52,242 nucleotides of DNA from Coemansia sp. RSA 1804 (lineage: Eukaryota > Kickxellomycota > Kickxellomycetes > Kickxellales > Kickxellaceae): the NCBI GenBank assembly GCA_027578815.1, contig JANBTH010000030.1:1-52242 (forward strand), read 5' to 3'. A program made the position numbers and the translations under genes. How positions within the stretch are numbered: the first letter of the stretch is position 1; every line of letters begins with the position of its first letter. Shown here in pieces: positions 49,401 to 52,242 of the stretch. The notes under the pieces are model-generated. The model worked only from the letters and a program-made list of their open reading frames with translations. It was not told the DNA's origin and did not search any database.

Positions 49401-52242
49401 ATTCAGCTGCGTATTCTGACTCCGTTGTCGCAGATGATGACTGGCCAAATCCCCGCGGCATCGTCAGAGTTTGGACAATTCATCGAAGTGCGCAAGCTTG
49501 CACTGGATACGCTGCATCGGCTTTTGCAGGCATCGGGCCACTCGATCAAGCATGCGTGGAGCGTGGTGTTTGATATCATCCATAGCGTTCTTGAAGGGCC
49601 GTCGCTGTCGAAGCATGTATATGCCAGGGGCAGTGCCAGTAATGGTGGCAGCGGTTCCATGGATTCGAAGCATCTTGGTCAGCTTATGCGAAGCGTGTTT
49701 CCTTGTCTGCAGCTGATTTGCACGGATTATCTGGAGGACCTGCCTGCGCACTGTTTGCGCCGGTGTATCGAATCGCTGGGATGCTTTGGCCGCCAGACCG
49801 AGGACCTGAATATTTCGCTGACTGCCATTGGTCAGGCATGGGCGCTTTTTGACTTTCTTCAAGCAGCTCATCAGAAACATGAGCCAGCAGAAAGCGATGG
49901 TTCTGTTTTGGGCTTTACGAGCTCATCTCTTGCTGAGAATAACAGCGGTAGTATGGAAAAATACGATTCTGCCGGTGCTGATGAGGTATTGAATGCTGCC
50001 GATAAGGCACTTGAGCCTGTAGTTGGCGGCTGGTGGAGCGAAGAGCTTGGCGAGTTGGATACGCCGCGGACACAGCAAGTGCTCTGGGTTCTTCTTCTTC
50101 ATTCTCTTTCCGTGCTTGGTCGCGACTCGCGACACGAAGTGCGTCTTGGAGCGATACAGACGCTGTTTCGTGCGCTAGACATGCACGGCGACTCTTTTGG
50201 CGCATGGGAATGGGACAGCATCATCTGGGCGGTGGTTCTTCCGCTGGTCGGATACGCGCTTGAGCAGCGGGCGTATATATTTGAACTTATTTCCGATGGT
50301 CGACTGGCTGAGTTGCCGGACGATACTACTGATTTTCAGGCGAGCAAGGCACAGATGGCCAGCAAGAGTGGTGTGTTTGTTGAGGATCCAGCGTTGCTCT
50401 ACTCGAAGCAGTGGGACGAGACGGCTGCCACTACACTTCAGGGCGCAGCCAAAACGTGGTCGGACCAGGCAGCAACTACTTCTGCGATCATTTGGCGTAT
50501 TGGGTTTGCATCTCAGGCGTGGTGCCGAATCTGGAGGCTTGTTGATAACTTTCTTGTTGGCAGGCTGTGGCTGCAAGATGGGTATCTGCCAAGTGCTACA
50601 GAACATATGCAGTTGAAAGCATCGGATACCTTTGTTTCGGATCTGTGCAAGCGGGCGTCGGATGATGCTAATGATACTTTGACTCGCCGTCGCATGCGGC
50701 CGTATCTACGTACTCGCAACAGCGTTGCAGCGGCAATAGATTGCGCATCGGTGTTGATTGGAAGTGAGTCGCGCATCTCCTTAGACACTGATGCAGAGCG
50801 CTTACGAATTGCATGGGTTACGTGGCTCTCAATGACCATTTACCTGACCAGTGTTCCGGATTCCGCAGGATTGGAGTTCAATAAGGATGTCCAAGACCGG
50901 GTTGTTGTAACACAGGATGTGCTTGGTTCTCTTTTGTCGCTTTGCGCAACAATCGTGTCCAAGCTTTGCGGTCAACATCTGCTTGAGGAGTCTGACTGCG
51001 TTGCATTGATTGCTACTGCACGAAGACTGCTTGTATACGTAGATGCGCCACTTGCAGCCTCAGATATCGAGAAGACGACGCCCGTTCAGGGACAATTGCT
51101 TAAGATTCTGGACCGCATACTCGAGGTCTCGCAGGACAAGGAACCTGCAAAGGACGGGAATAATTTTGTCTCTGGAGAAGCTGCCATTGCACTTGTTTTG
51201 AGCGAGTTGTCAATACTTGCTGTGGCGCCATATGTTGTTACAAGCGCTACTATGGAGGACCCAGTTAGATCCGTTCTTGCAAATAATGCGGTCTATAAGC
51301 GAGCAGCGTCTGTGTTTTCTGCATATTATCAAAGGGTGACCGGGTTGGACTCTTTGCAAGATTCAAATCTCGCTTCTTCTGCTGTAGGTGGCGATGGAAA
51401 CAGAGGGCGTGGAAATCGCTTGGGTGCCGGAGGGAGGAGAAAGCAGCGCGTGATCCGGGCAACATTCATTGCGCTGGGTGAGGCAGCGCTTAAGCAACTT
51501 GGACAGATTCTGTGCGTGAACAATAACGAGGGTCCCTCAATATTCCATGGTAGCTCAGAGGATGGCAACACTGATAATGAATCCAGCAGCGCAATGAGAG
51601 TGCTGTTGCACGGGATATGGCAGGATGCGGTTGTGGCCATCGGCTGGCATCTTGTTGTTCCGTTGGCAGCTGATTCCATCGATAATGAGAAACGAAATGG
51701 AGCGGTATCCGGTATGTCGGCAGCGGCGTCTGTGGCATCTGACTGGTTTGTTCGGGTTGTGCCAGAAGGAATGAAGGCGCTTGGGCGTTTGGTGGCAGCA
51801 ACAAACGAAAACCAGAAGCACGGTGGCAATGCGCGCGTGGCACTTGCGGATGCGTGGATGTCGGTTGGGTCATTTGTTGGCCTTGCGGTTGGTATGCGAC
51901 CGGATTCGCTGGCCAGAGCAATGAGTGGTGCCACGAGGGCTTCTGCAGGATCAACAATGGGTGACAATGCTGCTGGAACTCGGGAATATGAAAATGTCTG
52001 TGCGGGACACAATCGCGCTTGCAAGCCACCTGCTTCCCCAACCGACAGAAAAAGCAGCGACGGTGCTGCTGGTAGCTCATTGTCGGCAAGCACTCGGATA
52101 GAGATACTTGATTCCGTGGCTATTGCGAGTCTGCAGTACGCTGTTTCATGTGCTGAATTGTCGGGTCGTAAAAAGCAGCAGCAGCAGCAGCAGCCAGCAG
52201 AAACAGCGCTTTATTGGCAACTGTTGATTGGCATTCTGGAGT
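46404..52242 (+). CDS. MON2: MON2, large Arf-GEF-like Golgi/endosome trafficking scaffold, 3' end beyond window
   Basis: The frame is open from ATG 46404 to the right edge (1946 codons) with no stop. MON2 is a non-catalytic relative of BIG/Sec7 Arf-GEFs that works with Dopey and Neo1-type flippases in endosome-to-Golgi recycling. The N-terminal dimerisation/cyclophilin-binding-like region starts LGTLLANELQSLSTEARRK and continues with KTSNQKLVAAAVQCMQLLI. The conserved AFFVLQDLCLLAADSEP and FFVNFFAEKAPFPLVVRSVR follow (HUS-like). The MON2-typical repeats EVRKLALDTLHRLL and HEVRLGAIQTLFRALDMHG are present. Low-complexity inserts (Gly/Asn/Thr-rich around 48690-48790, a QQQQQQQ run near 52180) interrupt the helical repeats. 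The first ATG is chosen because the conserved N-terminus starts immediately after it. Confidence 0.92.
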   Translation, partial: MATTNLGTLLANELQSLSTEARRKHPDVKEAAERVIIVLRGIKSTSSLQIASELAKSEQVIRPFVLACKTSNQKLVAAAVQCMQLLISHQAISPGSIRESLNTLNTVLDFGVDIQVKVLQMVLPLVSRYSGDVYGETLVEAFHTCISLQRSRDPIVSNTAAAMLRQIVVSVFDRVVAEDRELGNDEQAENGENGKARDTSEQDMTRRYAKDAFFVLQDLCLLAADSEPIFIRDSLLDKGLVLELLESVLVNHAHVVARHTAMAQILRERLAPFFVNFFAEKAPFPLVVRSVRIVWLLIRYLHQDFLPECEIFLSVLTRLIDPGSGSASNQTAASNRSAPGSRRASISGQRNATVAMLSAKTIVSASGFPMFYRVLAMEVVKNVMRSPELLHQLYLQYDGQPVQQNDKDPSSKDEDCHVVRDMISAVSKVANERPDIRADSAEGIPSAFADGHATEPTSTTSTGATSTEAPSAAKASQVGAHNSCTRIEMHQLLDKQDPPNIPDTYLFYLSLLAIAGAVDGISAHILATCSKNHTCSVGVSHVDVKSSTHQVKKVVVSITESVLGTSIALESKDARMRAISDIAVQTWPMLLSAYSFFLGVRLDDELFNQTIDTMQKFAQVCGALGLVEARNAVLTLMCRSCLPQTAIVDHEKHVQSLNSAKSSPSLAPVAESAAEDTADASSLDSGETTPKQYARPLVTESLVGLSFTINARQVQCLRAIISCAIYLAPVLGPMWYPVVVTMQQAEEVLYQSNRGVQTSLHGSAGGNGAVNANGTAAASNTNTGSTHGGGRAATGRRGSVSSSAMPTVGNDGSAVLAELFVVHNEYAKLFSFVRMTGNDAFTWVVRALCLLGSDLSSVPIWNPLSEYAAQMRGVSGLLHRRISAAMNRPTFAVEKLRDFAVSNIDLLLGATTTTTTDARIYDSEMRDEAWSAIMYHLLGTATFVRTPSPIRTQSCEALSDVVIAAMELVSRVDIARSDNGEAGDIELGKEFAANVATGDIQLRILTPLSQMMTGQIPAASSEFGQFIEVRKLALDTLHRLLQASGHSIKHAWSVVFDIIHSVLEGPSLSKHVYARGSASNGGSGSMDSKHLGQLMRSVFPCLQLICTDYLEDLPAHCLRRCIESLGCFGRQTEDLNISLTAIGQAWALFDFLQAAHQKHEPAESDGSVLGFTSSSLAENNSGSMEKYDSAGADEVLNAADKALEPVVGGWWSEELGELDTPRTQQVLWVLLLHSLSVLGRDSRHEVRLGAIQTLFRALDMHGDSFGAWEWDSIIWAVVLPLVGYALEQRAYIFELISDGRLAELPDDTTDFQASKAQMASKSGVFVEDPALLYSKQWDETAATTLQGAAKTWSDQAATTSAIIWRIGFASQAWCRIWRLVDNFLVGRLWLQDGYLPSATEHMQLKASDTFVSDLCKRASDDANDTLTRRRMRPYLRTRNSVAAAIDCASVLIGSESRISLDTDAERLRIAWVTWLSMTIYLTSVPDSAGLEFNKDVQDRVVVTQDVLGSLLSLCATIVSKLCGQHLLEESDCVALIATARRLLVYVDAPLAASDIEKTTPVQGQLLKILDRILEVSQDKEPAKDGNNFVSGEAAIALVLSELSILAVAPYVVTSATMEDPVRSVLANNAVYKRAASVFSAYYQRVTGLDSLQDSNLASSAVGGDGNRGRGNRLGAGGRRKQRVIRATFIALGEAALKQLGQILCVNNNEGPSIFHGSSEDGNTDNESSSAMRVLLHGIWQDAVVAIGWHLVVPLAADSIDNEKRNGAVSGMSAAASVASDWFVRVVPEGMKALGRLVAATNENQKHGGNARVALADAWMSVGSFVGLAVGMRPDSLARAMSGATRASAGSTMGDNAAGTREYENVCAGHNRACKPPASPTDRKSSDGAAGSSLSASTRIEILDSVAIASLQYAVSCAELSGRKKQQQQQQPAETALYWQLLIGILE

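Noticed and set aside
1..52242. tRNA, rRNA or CRISPR array
   Set aside because: No tRNA-like A/B boxes with paired arms, no rRNA landmarks and no regularly spaced direct repeats were seen on either strand, although weak tRNAs could be missed by eye.

Overview
This window is fungal nuclear DNA. Most proteins are eukaryotic housekeeping products: Pol I largest subunit, PCNA, AP-3 mu, MON2, prefoldin 1, ribosomal uL29 and a mitochondrial SSB. Two division-2 chitin synthases with a cytochrome-b5-like domain and a DEK C-terminal domain, plus a DASH-type Dam1 protein, point to a fungus. Introns are few and start mostly with GTAAG. The expanded F-box-like family and the BAHD-like transferase recall zoopagomycete fungi such as Coemansia (Kickxellomycotina). 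That placement is inference from the families, not from a search.

Layout. 1-4.4 kb: three AT-rich paralogous F-box/LRR-like genes, one cut by the left edge and one short at its C-terminus. 4.9-10.5 kb: RPA190 (two exons). 10.9-15.7 kb: a LACTB2-like metallo-beta-lactamase, a SURP/G-patch protein and a BAHD-like acyltransferase broken by a 14-bp tandem duplication. 16.3-18.2 kb: mitochondrial SSB (three exons, one of 43 nt) facing a glyoxalase II gene. 19.2-21.1 kb: a 1.9-kb DNA transposon with TA target-site duplication and ~66-bp inverted termini. It carries the C-terminal half of a Fanzor (eukaryotic TnpB-like RNA-guided nuclease). 21.3-22.0 kb: a Dam1 protein with an added C-terminal winged-helix-like region. 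23.9-34.1 kb: two tandem chitin synthase genes flanking PCNA; their catalytic cores share identical DNA tracts, which suggests gene conversion. 35.0-38.5 kb: AP-3 mu between two related small, probably secreted proteins. 40.5-41.6 kb: a repetitive acidic secreted protein. 42.2-46 kb: a divergent CMTR1-like cap methyltransferase fold, prefoldin 1 and uL29. 46.4 kb to the right edge: MON2, incomplete.

The genes do not form an operon-like unit. Themes are Golgi/endosome traffic (AP-3, MON2), cell wall and surface (chitin synthases, secreted proteins), replication (PCNA, mtSSB), ribosome production (Pol I, uL29) and methylglyoxal detoxification (glyoxalase II). The most unusual item is the Fanzor-bearing transposon. 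Its nuclease lacks the N-terminal part and RuvC-I and has no upstream ATG, so it looks like a decaying or non-autonomous copy. No tRNA, rRNA or CRISPR array was seen.
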